DNA from: Paludibacter sp. | GTDB lineage: Bacteria > Bacteroidota > Bacteroidia > Bacteroidales > Paludibacteraceae | NCBI GenBank assembly: GCA_019163375.1 | Contig: JAFLKK010000007.1 | Span: 124,001 to 188,000, forward strand | Reading direction: 5' to 3' | Length of the DNA: 64,000 nt | Part shown: positions 20,180 through 29,625 of the stretch, piece after piece | How positions within the stretch are numbered: the first letter of the stretch is position 1 | Layout of the letters: every line of letters begins with the position of its first letter | Translations under genes and position numbers: made by a program | The notes under the pieces: model-generated | What the model was told of the DNA's origin: nothing | What the model saw: only the letters and a program-made list of their open reading frames with translations | Databases searched by the model: none

Positions 20180-21307
20180 TTAATCCTTATTTATCTTGTT
20201 CCATTCACTTGTAAACACATCCCTAACATCGGCCATCAATGATGGTCTGGCGATTAAATCTATTTTCCCGACAGGTGATATAGTCGGCAGAAAATTCGAC
20301 AAGCCATTGGTTGTATCGCTTGCATTTAGCGGATCAAACAATAATCCTTTACCAGTGCTTACAAGATAGGATGCCCCAGCATATTTAGAACAAAAAATGG
20401 GTAATCCAAAAATTAAAGCCTCGTTCACAACAGCACCAAAGGGCTCGTAAGTGCTTGGCAAAACAAAACCCGAGGCACATAAATACCATGCATAAAGTTC
20501 CTCACCTTCGAATCTTCCGGGGAGAAAAACCTTTTGCTCCAACTGTCTTTCAGTTATCTGCACCTGCAACTTCTGTTTTTCCTCACCCTCACCTACCAAA
20601 ACTAAAACCAGATCTTTGTGCTCTAGCAATAAAGAGTGAATGGTATCTACAAAATTCGGCAACGCCTTTTCTGATATAAACCGACCTACGAATAACAAGA
20701 CTTTTTTCCCAAACAAATCGTAGTCCCGAGCATATTGGTTTGCAATTTTTTCTAAATCCTCCGCCTTACTCCTCAGTCGATCTGCATCCTGCAAAATAGG
20801 AGAAATGATAATCTGACTTTCACTCAGGTGAAATGTTTTTTGATAGAATTCGGAGACTTCAGTTGAAAGTACAACTACATAATCGAGATGTTTTATTGCG
20901 TTTTTTCGAGCAAAAAGACGAGTTTTGGATTGAACATTGTTGCAAATATCAATGCTATCATCAATTGTAGTACCTATTTTCTGACGAAGTAAGCCTAAGC
21001 GCTTTAAAAGAATAAGATATTGAGTAGAGAATGAAAATTCATATCCCAATACAATATCCGGATTTATTTTCCGAATGGACCTGTACATTCCAAACCGGAA
21101 AACCCTGCCCTTAAGACGAGGACCTTTCAGTAAAAATGAAACTTTAAATATCAATTGCGAAAGCAACTTCTTTTGATCGAACTTATGATTCCATACGTTC
21201 CCAAAAATAAAAACAACCTCCAAATCAAAAAGGCGACTAATAGCATTAAATTGATCGACCCGATAGGGCGCTAAGGCCGGATGTATTATCAATAACTTTT
21301 TCTTCAT
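20180..21307 (-). CDS. GT4-family glycosyltransferase, tandem copy B
   Basis: This 375-residue enzyme is a tandem paralogue of 18984-20108. It starts MKKKLLIIHPALAPYRVDQFN and keeps KKVLLFVGRFISEKALPNFV and ASGFVLPSTYEPFGAVVNEAL in the donor domain. The gap between the copies is 71 nt. The C-terminal parts have diverged more than the N-terminal ones, which is compatible with a new acceptor or donor preference. Both copies look intact, with no internal stop. Confidence 0.88.
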   Translation of the reverse strand: MKKKLLIIHPALAPYRVDQFNAISRLFDLEVVFIFGNVWNHKFDQKKLLSQLIFKVSFLLKGPRLKGRVFRFGMYRSIRKINPDIVLGYEFSFSTQYLILLKRLGLLRQKIGTTIDDSIDICNNVQSKTRLFARKNAIKHLDYVVVLSTEVSEFYQKTFHLSESQIIISPILQDADRLRSKAEDLEKIANQYARDYDLFGKKVLLFVGRFISEKALPNFVDTIHSLLLEHKDLVLVLVGEGEEKQKLQVQITERQLEQKVFLPGRFEGEELYAWYLCASGFVLPSTYEPFGAVVNEALIFGLPIFCSKYAGASYLVSTGKGLLFDPLNASDTTNGLSNFLPTISPVGKIDLIARPSLMADVRDVFTSEWNKINKD

Positions 21308-21408
21308 TTTTCCATTATATAACTATAAAAAATAGTCTACGTAGCTTTCGATATTAATTCACAAAACCTACGAATCATATATTTTCACCAATAACACATA
21401 GATAGACA

Positions 21409-22164
21409 TCATAATTGACTGTATGAAATCAATCTATTTCGCTCAATTATTTGGGGCAAAAGTAAACTCAGATTCTCCTTTGAATACACATCAAGAATTT
21501 GATTGTCAACAATATTACCGGGATGAATCATCAGTTCAACAACAGAATCATCCGCTATCACTTTTTTATAATTGTTTAAATCTGATATACTTCCAAAATA
21601 TTCAGTCACAGTAAGTCCTTTAAAACCTAAAATAAGATTGTAAGTACTTCTATACATTTTATTTACGAATGAAGTTTTACCAATATTGTTGGTAAGTCTC
21701 AGGTATGGTATATTTTCGTTCTTTAATATATCCATAATCAATAGACCTAACCCCGGTTCTTCGTGGATATGATTGTGTGAATCGGCGTGTGAAATCTGCA
21801 TTCCAAACTTTCGGCTAAGCCGAATCTGACTTGTGAGTTCTTCCTGTACAGCTATTCTCTCCGATTTAGAAAGTTGCACAATGTGTTTGAGTTTTCTATT
21901 ATGAAAATATCCTTCTTGATTACAAAAACGGGGTTCATTTCTAATCTTTAAACTCAATGGAAGTCCTTCGGTGAGGTTAAGATGAATACCCACCCTATCG
22001 GTTCTGTTTATTGAAATTGCCAGATTGGCGGCATTCTCCGATTCTTCAAAGTTGGCTAGGAATGTGGTATCTGTGCAAATAGTAGAATCCATGGCTGCCA
22101 TGATAGCATAGTTCACCGCTTTGCTTATCCCAAAATCATCCGCATTTATTATCAAATTGCTCAT
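21409..22164 (-). CDS. YdjC/ChbG-family carbohydrate deacetylase
   Basis: This 251-residue protein belongs to the YdjC family, which removes acetyl groups from N-acetylated sugars or oligosaccharides with a bound metal. Motifs are MSNLIINADDFGISKAVNYA (Asp9-Asp10), GIHLNLTEGLPL (about residues 59-70) and ADSHNHIHEEPGL (about 124-136), with the His residues expected to bind metal. There is no signal peptide. Together with the NodB-type deacetylase (12805-13557) it suggests that the polymer contains free or re-acylated amino sugars. Confidence 0.83.
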   Translation of the reverse strand: MSNLIINADDFGISKAVNYAIMAAMDSTICTDTTFLANFEESENAANLAISINRTDRVGIHLNLTEGLPLSLKIRNEPRFCNQEGYFHNRKLKHIVQLSKSERIAVQEELTSQIRLSRKFGMQISHADSHNHIHEEPGLGLLIMDILKNENIPYLRLTNNIGKTSFVNKMYRSTYNLILGFKGLTVTEYFGSISDLNNYKKVIADDSVVELMIHPGNIVDNQILDVYSKENLSLLLPQIIERNRLISYSQL

Positions 22165-22185
22165 AAGCCATGACTTTCCAAAAAT

Positions 22186-23361
22186 TCAAAACAACTTGTT
22201 TTCTGTCAATATCTTTCTTAACCGGTGCACACCGGCTTCGAACGAGAATATCGACTTATACGTATTCTTAATCGAGCTTATATCCAGATCACCCTCCTTC
22301 ATTGCCTGGAGCAGTTCTTGTAAACCAACTCCAAAACTATTTTTATCGTGATAAACAAACAGGCAATTAGCCTTTCTGAACTCATCATATCCTCTTGCCG
22401 ATACAGCATGGGTCAGTACCGGCAATCCGGCTTTAAGTCCATCCATCACCCGCAACTTTAATCCTCCACCAACACAAGTCGGACAAATATACACATCGGC
22501 ATTGGCTATCACCACTTGCATATCTTTGGGATTTGCCATTAACTTCACCGATGGATATTTAGCACAGGCATTTATTACATTGCTGGACGGATTACGACCC
22601 GCAATAATAAGTTTACTGTCCGGCAAGCTCTTAAGCAATTCAGGATAGTATTCCTCTAAGAATGGAATGAGTGAAACCTCGGTTTGGTAGGAGCCTAAAG
22701 TTCCTGTAATGGCAAAACACAAATTATTTTTCGAAATTTTTGGTGGAATTTCAACCTCATCCGAGCGTGTAGACTGCTCGGGCATCGATTCGAAAGTACC
22801 CAGCCTAGCAATTTTGCATAGGTGTGACGAATCGTAGTGCATTTGGAGCAAATTAGTATCTTCATCAGTAAGTGTAAGGTTCAAGTCGCCACATTGTACT
22901 GCCGTGCGTTCGGCCTTTTCCATATAATGCATAAATGGCAACCTCCAGGCAATAAAGGGTTTTGTTCCCCTGTAATATTCCATCTCGTAATTGTGATGGA
23001 TAATAACGGTTTTAACACCTAGCATTTTCACCTTTTCAAGCATCCCTGCCGAAGTTCTGCTATTATCAAACACCATCACATCAGGCTTGAACTCATTTAT
23101 CTGCGGTACCATTACTTCGGCGTATCTATGAATATGCCCTCTATAGATATCAATTACCTTCTGAACTTTATTATGCTCGTCTTTTATTCCCTTTAATATA
23201 CATTTTTTGTGGATGAAATCGGAAATCGGAATGCCCCTGTCGGGATACATCAGCATGCAAGTATCTGCAATTTCCGAAAATGCATTGATGTAAGCGCGAG
23301 AAGCAAAACTGCCTCCACTATTGTCATCCAAGTAATGATGTGTGAAAAATAAAACTCGCAT
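22186..23361 (-). CDS. glycosyltransferase, GT4-like
   Basis: This is a GT-B-like enzyme. I choose the ATG at 23361 (391 residues, start MRVLFFTHHYLDDNSGGSFA) over an in-frame GTG at 23376, since the MRVLFFTHH start fits the first beta strand. The donor half has ITGTLGSYQTEVSLIPFLEE, then LIIAGRNPSSNVINAC and VYICPTCVGGGLKLRVMDGLKAGLPVLTHAVSARG, the last matching the GT4 nucleotide-sugar region. It lies 17 nt after the GT14-like gene and 21 nt before the YdjC-type gene. Confidence 0.82.
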   Translation of the reverse strand: MRVLFFTHHYLDDNSGGSFASRAYINAFSEIADTCMLMYPDRGIPISDFIHKKCILKGIKDEHNKVQKVIDIYRGHIHRYAEVMVPQINEFKPDVMVFDNSRTSAGMLEKVKMLGVKTVIIHHNYEMEYYRGTKPFIAWRLPFMHYMEKAERTAVQCGDLNLTLTDEDTNLLQMHYDSSHLCKIARLGTFESMPEQSTRSDEVEIPPKISKNNLCFAITGTLGSYQTEVSLIPFLEEYYPELLKSLPDSKLIIAGRNPSSNVINACAKYPSVKLMANPKDMQVVIANADVYICPTCVGGGLKLRVMDGLKAGLPVLTHAVSARGYDEFRKANCLFVYHDKNSFGVGLQELLQAMKEGDLDISSIKNTYKSIFSFEAGVHRLRKILTENKLF

Positions 23362-23378
23362 AAATAATTCCTCCACTT

Positions 23379-24287
23379 TTAGTTCCTGCCTTCGGAAAGC
23401 TTATCATAGATCATGTTCACAATAACCAAATCCTTTTCATCAAATTTTCTGGCAAAAAGCCGATCAGAGGACATCAACTCCTGAAAGTCGTTTTTCCTGA
23501 AAATGTAGGGATTACCCCGTTTCCAGTCAATCAGTCTCATACAACCCTTATATTCATCATCAACATTATAAAGTTTATCTTTGAAGGGGGAATTATGCAG
23601 CACTGTGTGAATGAAAATCTCGTCGGGACAAACAGAGTGTTTGTATATTCTCAAACATTCCTGCTCTTTTGATAATAAATGACCTACAAAATCATGCGTA
23701 ACACTAACCCAGTTTGGGCCCTTACTCAACGCAAAATCTTTATCCAGTTTTACCACATTATACCCAATCAAGTGTTGAGCGAAAGCAAAACTTCGGTCAA
23801 TCAAAAAGAGAATTTTACGTAGCCACAAAATATTTAGCTTATAAAACGAAGTAGAAACATGCACTTTTGTCACTTTATATTCCACGTCTTTCTTGCTATC
23901 AGTAGAGATTCCGAGAAACTCCTTCCCTGCATTTTGCTCAAAAAAGCGATGGATATAATCCTGCGATTTTATAGGAAGATCTACGCCCGAAATAAGATGG
24001 TAGTAGGAATACTGACCATGTTCGTAGGCTCGACGGAACAATAGAAACTCGGCTTCTACGAAAGTGACATGCCCCCACTTCACATCGACTCTCGGATGTA
24101 TAAAATTCAAGGATGATTTTTTTACTTGTGATAGAAAGTACTGTTCATCAAAACCATCGATCTTTTTGTCAACGTGAATAAAAATATCATTCCGCTCGTC
24201 ATCCAACAACTTAATTAGCCGTTCGAGGATGTAATAGTTATTATGAGCTAAGATTAAATAAGCATGTTTCGCCCTTACCATAATCAT
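23379..24287 (-). CDS. Core-2/I-branching-like glycosyltransferase (GT14)
   Basis: This 302-residue protein resembles the Core-2/I-branching beta-N-acetylglucosaminyltransferase family. Typical features are the start KHAYLILAHNNYYILERLIK, then DIFIHVDKK, WGHVTFVEAEFLLFRRAYEH (about residues 66-85), the YYHLISGVDLPIKSQ motif (about 95-109) and CPDEIFIHTVLHNSPF (about 222-237). Bacterial members add sugars such as GlcNAc or xylose in capsule loci. Its ATG overlaps the upstream stop in an ATGA junction, so translation is probably coupled. Confidence 0.87.
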   Translation of the reverse strand: MIMVRAKHAYLILAHNNYYILERLIKLLDDERNDIFIHVDKKIDGFDEQYFLSQVKKSSLNFIHPRVDVKWGHVTFVEAEFLLFRRAYEHGQYSYYHLISGVDLPIKSQDYIHRFFEQNAGKEFLGISTDSKKDVEYKVTKVHVSTSFYKLNILWLRKILFLIDRSFAFAQHLIGYNVVKLDKDFALSKGPNWVSVTHDFVGHLLSKEQECLRIYKHSVCPDEIFIHTVLHNSPFKDKLYNVDDEYKGCMRLIDWKRGNPYIFRKNDFQELMSSDRLFARKFDEKDLVIVNMIYDKLSEGRN

Positions 24288-25189
24288 TTTTTTTTGCGTT
24301 CAAATTTTCCAAGCCACAGATAAAATTGAAAAGAAAGCTTCCCAATATATGTACTTAACAAAGAAACATTTCTATATGTTCTATAGTAATAGCATTCACT
24401 TTCAAAACGCAACATAAATTTCTTTTTATCGACAATAAATTTTGAAATTGTTTGATTATGTTCGTGTAAAATAGTAACTGCCGGGTAATAATAAACGTCA
24501 CGCCCTATCATTTTCATTCTTTCGGCCAATATCATTTCTTCCGAAAAAAGAAAGGTATTCGGATCCATCATTCCACAAGCAACAAAGTCGACCGCTTTTA
24601 CAATAAAAAATGAACCCATAACCCTGTAATGAACCCCTTCCTGGGCCTGCTGAGTATAGTTTAGTTTGAATAATTTATTCTTCAAACTCTTCGGCATAAA
24701 AGGCGTGAGCCAATACATCCAAAAGTACCTTGCCCAAAATGGATAATAAGGATCAGGACTTTGTTTGCGCCCATCTACCCCAATTATATTAGGCCCGATA
24801 ACTCCTATATGGGGTAATGCATCGGCCTTTTCAACCAAAGCCTCCACTGCATTCCTATCAATGAACCGAATGTCGTTATTCGAAAACAGGAAATAACCGG
24901 CTGCGAAATGTTTCAGTAAAAATTCGGCTCCCAGATTATTCCCTTTTGCAAAGCCAAGATTGTCGGGATGAGAGACGATGAAGCACCGTTGATTTTTATC
25001 TTCTATTTTTCCTATATCGTGAACCAGTTCGCCCGACAAAGCAGTTTTCAGTTTCGTATCACTTTCGTGCGTTGCCGAATTATTTACAACTACTATTATA
25101 TTTTGAGTTTGAATTTTTATCAATTCCTCTTTTACATATTCAATAGTTTTGTCTTCGTTCTTATAATTTACTATTATTACTCCTAGCAT
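24284..25189 (-). CDS. glycosyltransferase family 2
   Basis: This 301-residue enzyme starts MLGVIIVNYKNEDKTIEYV, the standard GT2 GT-A start. It has NLGFAKGNNLGAEFLLKHF and the metal-binding region FLFSNNDIRF (about residues 100-109). A hydrophobic to basic C-terminal tail ends LGKFERKKK. The organisation is close to rhamnosyltransferase-like GT2 proteins, but specificity is not predictable. Its 5' part overlaps the upstream polymerase gene by 29 nt and its 3' end overlaps the next gene by 4 nt. Confidence 0.88.
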   Translation of the reverse strand: MLGVIIVNYKNEDKTIEYVKEELIKIQTQNIIVVVNNSATHESDTKLKTALSGELVHDIGKIEDKNQRCFIVSHPDNLGFAKGNNLGAEFLLKHFAAGYFLFSNNDIRFIDRNAVEALVEKADALPHIGVIGPNIIGVDGRKQSPDPYYPFWARYFWMYWLTPFMPKSLKNKLFKLNYTQQAQEGVHYRVMGSFFIVKAVDFVACGMMDPNTFLFSEEMILAERMKMIGRDVYYYPAVTILHEHNQTISKFIVDKKKFMLRFESECYYYRTYRNVSLLSTYIGKLSFQFYLWLGKFERKKK

Positions 25190-26381
25190 ATTGAATCATT
25201 TTTTTGTTTCGATCGGTATAATAAGCATGCATGTAAATAATCAGCGAAAAAAGAGTTACCCCCGGGTTTGACCAGAAGTGAAAAATAGTAGGCACAAATA
25301 CTACGTGCAAACAAATGAATTTCAGATATAACGGAAAAATATTTTTCCGAATAACGCTTATTATGACACTATAAATGGCTATTAAGGGCAAGATTCCATA
25401 ATCCACCCACATACCAACCATTCCTAAATCGCTGGTAAAAATCCCTTTTTCAAAATTTGACCACATCAGATTTCCCAATGGGGAATTTCCACCACTTGGA
25501 TAACCATTCCCAAAAACGTAGCAAAACCAATTGGATGAATAATTCCCGAAATAGTAGTACAGTGCTTTCCACCGATTGTAATCCGACTCACCTAAATTAT
25601 TTTGTGTGTTCTCTATCATCAACGTCCAAACATCGGATGTGTAAATAACACCTACAATTATGGCAATAGCTGACACGATAATAATAGTCGGTTTAGATGT
25701 TGATTTAAATTTATACATCGAATAAATAAAAACCGGAATTACACCTAAAACCATGCTTCGGTTTTGGTACAGTATAACAAATATCATCAGGAGTGCGGCT
25801 TCCAGAAAAGTATTCCACGTGAACTTCTTTATGTACTGATATATCTTGATATACGTATAAAGCACTACCAGGTGAATACCATTGACATAAAATTCCAATT
25901 TGGCAGATAAATCTTGATTATTCATTTCAAATTGATCTATCTTTTCTTTATCTAATTTTATTATATCTGTTTTAAAATGAACAAGAATCCATACCACAAT
26001 GGTGCCTATCGAGATCCATTTTAACGCCTTGATAATGTCCTTTTCGGTAGGTTGCACAAAAAGGATTGCAGGTAAAAACATAAATGAGTAGATAGGCCGT
26101 TGTGCAATCAATGTGGTCAACAACGACTGTCCTCCAAAAAAATAAGCCGAGAACATGGATATAAATACTCCTGCTAAAATAAGCACCAGGGGTTTATTAT
26201 AATTATAACTATTTAGCGATTTTAGCCTTTTATTTTCATTGAAAAAGTAAATTCCACTCAATATCCACATCCAGTCAAGTACAAGGACTATATCAGCTGT
26301 CAGAACATTGACCACCACCGACAAGTCCCAGAAATTAACTGCGAATATCAGACAGAAAAATATGTAGAGAGATTTATTCAT
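25161..26381 (-). CDS. Wzy-like O-antigen/exopolysaccharide polymerase (membrane)
   Basis: This 406-residue protein is made almost wholly of hydrophobic segments (about ten). It has a longer loop around residues 260-320 containing LGESDYNRWKALYYYFGNY, FGNGYP and GGNSPLGN. This matches Wzy/O-antigen ligase-like topology, where a large periplasmic loop lies between later helices. The sequence of Wzy proteins is poorly conserved, so the call rests on topology and on its place next to the flippase and GT genes. It should join repeat units on the periplasmic side. Confidence 0.7.
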   Translation of the reverse strand: MNKSLYIFFCLIFAVNFWDLSVVVNVLTADIVLVLDWMWILSGIYFFNENKRLKSLNSYNYNKPLVLILAGVFISMFSAYFFGGQSLLTTLIAQRPIYSFMFLPAILFVQPTEKDIIKALKWISIGTIVVWILVHFKTDIIKLDKEKIDQFEMNNQDLSAKLEFYVNGIHLVVLYTYIKIYQYIKKFTWNTFLEAALLMIFVILYQNRSMVLGVIPVFIYSMYKFKSTSKPTIIIVSAIAIIVGVIYTSDVWTLMIENTQNNLGESDYNRWKALYYYFGNYSSNWFCYVFGNGYPSGGNSPLGNLMWSNFEKGIFTSDLGMVGMWVDYGILPLIAIYSVIISVIRKNIFPLYLKFICLHVVFVPTIFHFWSNPGVTLFSLIIYMHAYYTDRNKKMIQYARSNNSKL

Positions 26382-26409
26382 AAGGTAATTATCTTTGGTT
26401 TATAGCCAT

Positions 26410-27393
26410 TTATCTCCCAAGCAAAAATTTTAGTTTTCCGTTAAGCAATTTCACACATAACGGCAATAATAAGAACGTAACCAACGATAAAATGACTGCG
26501 TAGCCATAACCCGAAGTCTTTAATGAGAAACTATCCATTATATTTTTCACTAATAATATAATGGGCCAGTGCGCAACAAAATAAACTATCGAGTTTTCGC
26601 CAATATAATTGATCGGTTTTACGTAATTAATCCTTTTCCCTATCTGATAAATCAACAAAAGACCTGCCAAAATTGAGATGACGTAGATAAAATAGTTCCC
26701 ACTTGTAACTGCATTCGTTCTGAAATCTAAGCTACTAAAACAGAAAATCTGTGCAAAACCATAAATACTCACAGCAGCCCCCAGAAGTAAAGGTCCAAAT
26801 TTTTTATTCTCTATCTTATGTCTGTAAATGTTACCAGCCGATAAGAAAAAAATAGCTAGAAAAACATTAGAAAGACCTAAAGGCAAAACAACATCGTACA
26901 AATACAACACATATCCAATTACCGGAAACAAGATAATAATCCACTTGAGTTTAAACTTATTCAAGAAAAGGAAACCTGTCAACGTAAAAAACAACGATAG
27001 TAAAAACCAAAGGGGTAGATTCCCGTTACCACCGTTACCCCATCTTAGCATAGCATAGAATGGAGAAAGAAATATTCTCCAAAGTGGACGAGTAGAATCG
27101 CGAAGTTCAAAGGGCAGCGCAATTAAAAAACCAATTATCGTAAAAATAAAAAATGGTAACAGTAAACGCTTCGTTTTATCAATCAAATAAGCCTTAGTTC
27201 CATTCTTAGGGTTGGAGTAAAAATATCCTGCCTTAAAGTAAAACCATGGTAAAAAAAAGAATGTGACCTGCATGAAAAATGAAAAAACAGTATCATAATA
27301 ATTTCCGGAAAACTGAAAAATATGCATTACTATAATTCGTATCAGATTTAGTCCGCTTATTAAATCGTAATATCTTAGTCTCTCTCGCTCCAT
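26410..27393 (-). CDS. membrane acyltransferase (acyltransferase 3 family)
   Basis: This 327-residue protein has about ten membrane segments and starts MERERLRYYDLISGLNLIRI. I choose the ATG at 27393 over a GTG at 27399. The pattern fits acyltransferase 3 proteins, which O-acetylate sugars across the membrane: the start is like R-x-x-x-x-D-x-x-x-G, then FFFLPWFYFKAGYF, WFLLSLFFTLTGFLFL and a final membrane helix group ending in FLLGR. The canonical catalytic His near the start is not obvious here, so the exact reaction is uncertain. It probably decorates the repeat unit. Confidence 0.68.
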   Translation of the reverse strand: MERERLRYYDLISGLNLIRIIVMHIFQFSGNYYDTVFSFFMQVTFFFLPWFYFKAGYFYSNPKNGTKAYLIDKTKRLLLPFFIFTIIGFLIALPFELRDSTRPLWRIFLSPFYAMLRWGNGGNGNLPLWFLLSLFFTLTGFLFLNKFKLKWIIILFPVIGYVLYLYDVVLPLGLSNVFLAIFFLSAGNIYRHKIENKKFGPLLLGAAVSIYGFAQIFCFSSLDFRTNAVTSGNYFIYVISILAGLLLIYQIGKRINYVKPINYIGENSIVYFVAHWPIILLVKNIMDSFSLKTSGYGYAVILSLVTFLLLPLCVKLLNGKLKFLLGR

Positions 27394-27413
27394 AATCACT
27401 ATTTATTAAAATT

Positions 27414-28835
27414 CTATTTCCATTTTGGCAAAAGCCCCTTGATTGTATTGTTCTTTGAAATATACATATCTTCAATGATAAAATAGAGCAAAGAAGCAAC
27501 ACCTGCAACTGCTAATTTAACTATCGAGTCATCAAACAAAGATATAACTCCGTAACAAATAAGAATATACGGAATTGCATATAAAAATTTGAAGAATACC
27601 ATTCTATAGGGAATGCGAATGCCTATATATTTTTTTACAAAAAAACTTGCCGAAATAAGTATTGAAAGCTCTGAGCAAACCCAAACAATTGCCGATCCAA
27701 CACTATGAAGATTTTTTACGAGAACTATTGCTAAAGCAACTCCTACAAAAGCTCCAATCACTGAGTTAATAAAAATCGACTTGTCTTTGTTCAAAGGCAT
27801 CAAAAGTTGTATAATTAAAATTTCTTCGGTACCAATAATCAGCATTAGGGGCAAAACTATTCGCATCGGCAAAATTGATCCTTCATAACCTGGTCCGGCT
27901 ATTATTCCTACAATTTCGGGAGCAAAAAACATAAAGAAAATAATCATGGGGAAACAAAAAGTATATAAAATATCGAACGATTTCCCAATCAGCCGGTTGA
28001 TTTCCGTAAAATTATTTTCGGCCACTAATGCACTCATCCTCGGCAACATAACACCTGTAAAGGCCGAAAAAAAAGCGAGTAAAATACCATATAATTTAGT
28101 AGCAGTGGTATAATATCCCACCTCTTCATTGCCTCCTACGAATCCTAAATAAGCCACATTGAATGTCGAATACATGGAATTAAACAGCAAATAAATACCC
28201 AAAATCATAAAGGGCTTAATAAATGGCTTCAGGCTTATATTCTTAAATGTAAAATGAACAAATTTCCGACAATAGATCCAGTTAAATAGCGCATTAAGAA
28301 CTACCGCAGCTACTGTCAACAAATAGTAGGTAACATAATCATCACTATCTCTAATAAAAACAAATACTGAAATAACATACAAGCTTTTTACAATTATACT
28401 TCGTATGGTAATGTATTTAAAATTCTCAATGCCTTTAAAAAACCACTCCACCAGAAAAAGATTGACAAAAACATTAGCAGCACCAATATAAAACATCACC
28501 CTGTATTCGGCAAACTTGGGCACGAAGGCCATTAAAACAAAAAGCACAACCAGTGCAATGATAGTTGTGACGACCGTTAGCATTAAAAGCGACGAAAATG
28601 TTTTGCTGAGCTCTACCGGATTATTTTTATTCTTTGCAACCTCTCTAATCCCGACAATCGCAATCCCCATCATGGAAAACAAGATGAAATATTGGATAAT
28701 TCCACCCACCCAATTATATATTCCTACGTTATTTACACCCAAAACCCTCGAAATGTAGGGAAATGTAATGAATGGAAAAATAAAATTAGAGATCGTGAGA
28801 ATACTACTATATATAAAATTAGTTTTAATTTTCAT
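27414..28835 (-). CDS. Wzx-like flippase (polysaccharide biosynthesis membrane protein)
   Basis: This 473-residue membrane protein has about 12-14 predicted helices and belongs to the MATE/MVF-type oligosaccharide flippases that move lipid-linked repeat units across the inner membrane. Typical signals are MKIKTNFIYSSILTISNFIFPFITFPYISRVLG-like N-terminal helices, GIREVAKNKNN after the second helix, and the middle NSMYSTFNVAYLGFVGGNEEVGYY (about residues 216-239). It is transcribed right after the hexapeptide acyltransferase gene. Confidence 0.88.
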   Translation of the reverse strand: MKIKTNFIYSSILTISNFIFPFITFPYISRVLGVNNVGIYNWVGGIIQYFILFSMMGIAIVGIREVAKNKNNPVELSKTFSSLLMLTVVTTIIALVVLFVLMAFVPKFAEYRVMFYIGAANVFVNLFLVEWFFKGIENFKYITIRSIIVKSLYVISVFVFIRDSDDYVTYYLLTVAAVVLNALFNWIYCRKFVHFTFKNISLKPFIKPFMILGIYLLFNSMYSTFNVAYLGFVGGNEEVGYYTTATKLYGILLAFFSAFTGVMLPRMSALVAENNFTEINRLIGKSFDILYTFCFPMIIFFMFFAPEIVGIIAGPGYEGSILPMRIVLPLMLIIGTEEILIIQLLMPLNKDKSIFINSVIGAFVGVALAIVLVKNLHSVGSAIVWVCSELSILISASFFVKKYIGIRIPYRMVFFKFLYAIPYILICYGVISLFDDSIVKLAVAGVASLLYFIIEDMYISKNNTIKGLLPKWK

Positions 28836-28855
28836 CTTTCTTTTTTATAGATAAA

Positions 28856-29557
28856 TCATCGCACATAATCCACAATGTGGTGATCGTCAAAATCCATCCA
28901 CACATCTTTTGCTTTTATTTCAATGGGGTTTCCCGCTAGCAGGATATGCGTCGGGAAATCCGAATAATCTTTGCTTAGCACCGAAGCTGCCCCAATCGTA
29001 CAATAATCGGGAGTTTTTGTTCCACTTAAAATCATACATCTAGCTGTAATCCAATTACTATTACCAATAATTATTGGCGCATAGCCTTTACTTTTGAAGT
29101 TTCCATTTCGGTCTTTCAGTCGGTGGAATGAACTATCCATCACTATCACATCCCAGGCGATAAGTACTTTTTCGCCGAATTCCACATGGCAATAAGACGT
29201 AAGTTTTAATGAAGTTGTAGCTTTAAAGTTACTTCCAAATACACAATATCCTTTAGGTCCTATGGATATAGCACTGGAATTACCGATATCGCATCTGCCT
29301 CTGAAAATAACTTTTCCACCATGATTTTCCCACACTATGCCTTTATTCGGATAGAGTGATACCCCATAGTCACCCAGCTGTATCATCCCTGTCTTCAGCA
29401 CATCACTCTCAATTATTACTTCACCAAGGCATTTCAGAAGTTTAGCTTTAAATAATAATATCGGCAGCTTTATGGCTTGTTTGAAGGGCAAATAATGAAA
29501 ATTGAAATATAGCGTAGCTATCCAGCTCACCTTAACTATTAGTTTTAATTTATTCAT
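28856..29557 (-). CDS. hexapeptide-repeat acyltransferase (LbH)
   Basis: This 233-residue protein contains left-handed beta-helix repeats of the type [LIV]-G-x-x-x-x (about residues 85-205), such as VIFRGRCDIGNSSAISIGPK and NWITARCMILSGTK followed by TIGAASVLSKDY. Such trimeric enzymes transfer acetyl or similar groups from CoA to sugars. A conserved histidine is seen in SSFHRLKDRNG. It probably O- or N-acetylates a sugar of the polymer. It lies between the tyrosine kinase gene and the flippase gene. Confidence 0.82.
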   Translation of the reverse strand: MNKLKLIVKVSWIATLYFNFHYLPFKQAIKLPILLFKAKLLKCLGEVIIESDVLKTGMIQLGDYGVSLYPNKGIVWENHGGKVIFRGRCDIGNSSAISIGPKGYCVFGSNFKATTSLKLTSYCHVEFGEKVLIAWDVIVMDSSFHRLKDRNGNFKSKGYAPIIIGNSNWITARCMILSGTKTPDYCTIGAASVLSKDYSDFPTHILLAGNPIEIKAKDVWMDFDDHHIVDYVR

Positions 29558-29625
29558 ACTTCAAGATACTTAGAAACCAACTATCAGTTTACTACATTTT
29601 ATTTCAACAGAGTTCAACTGACATT

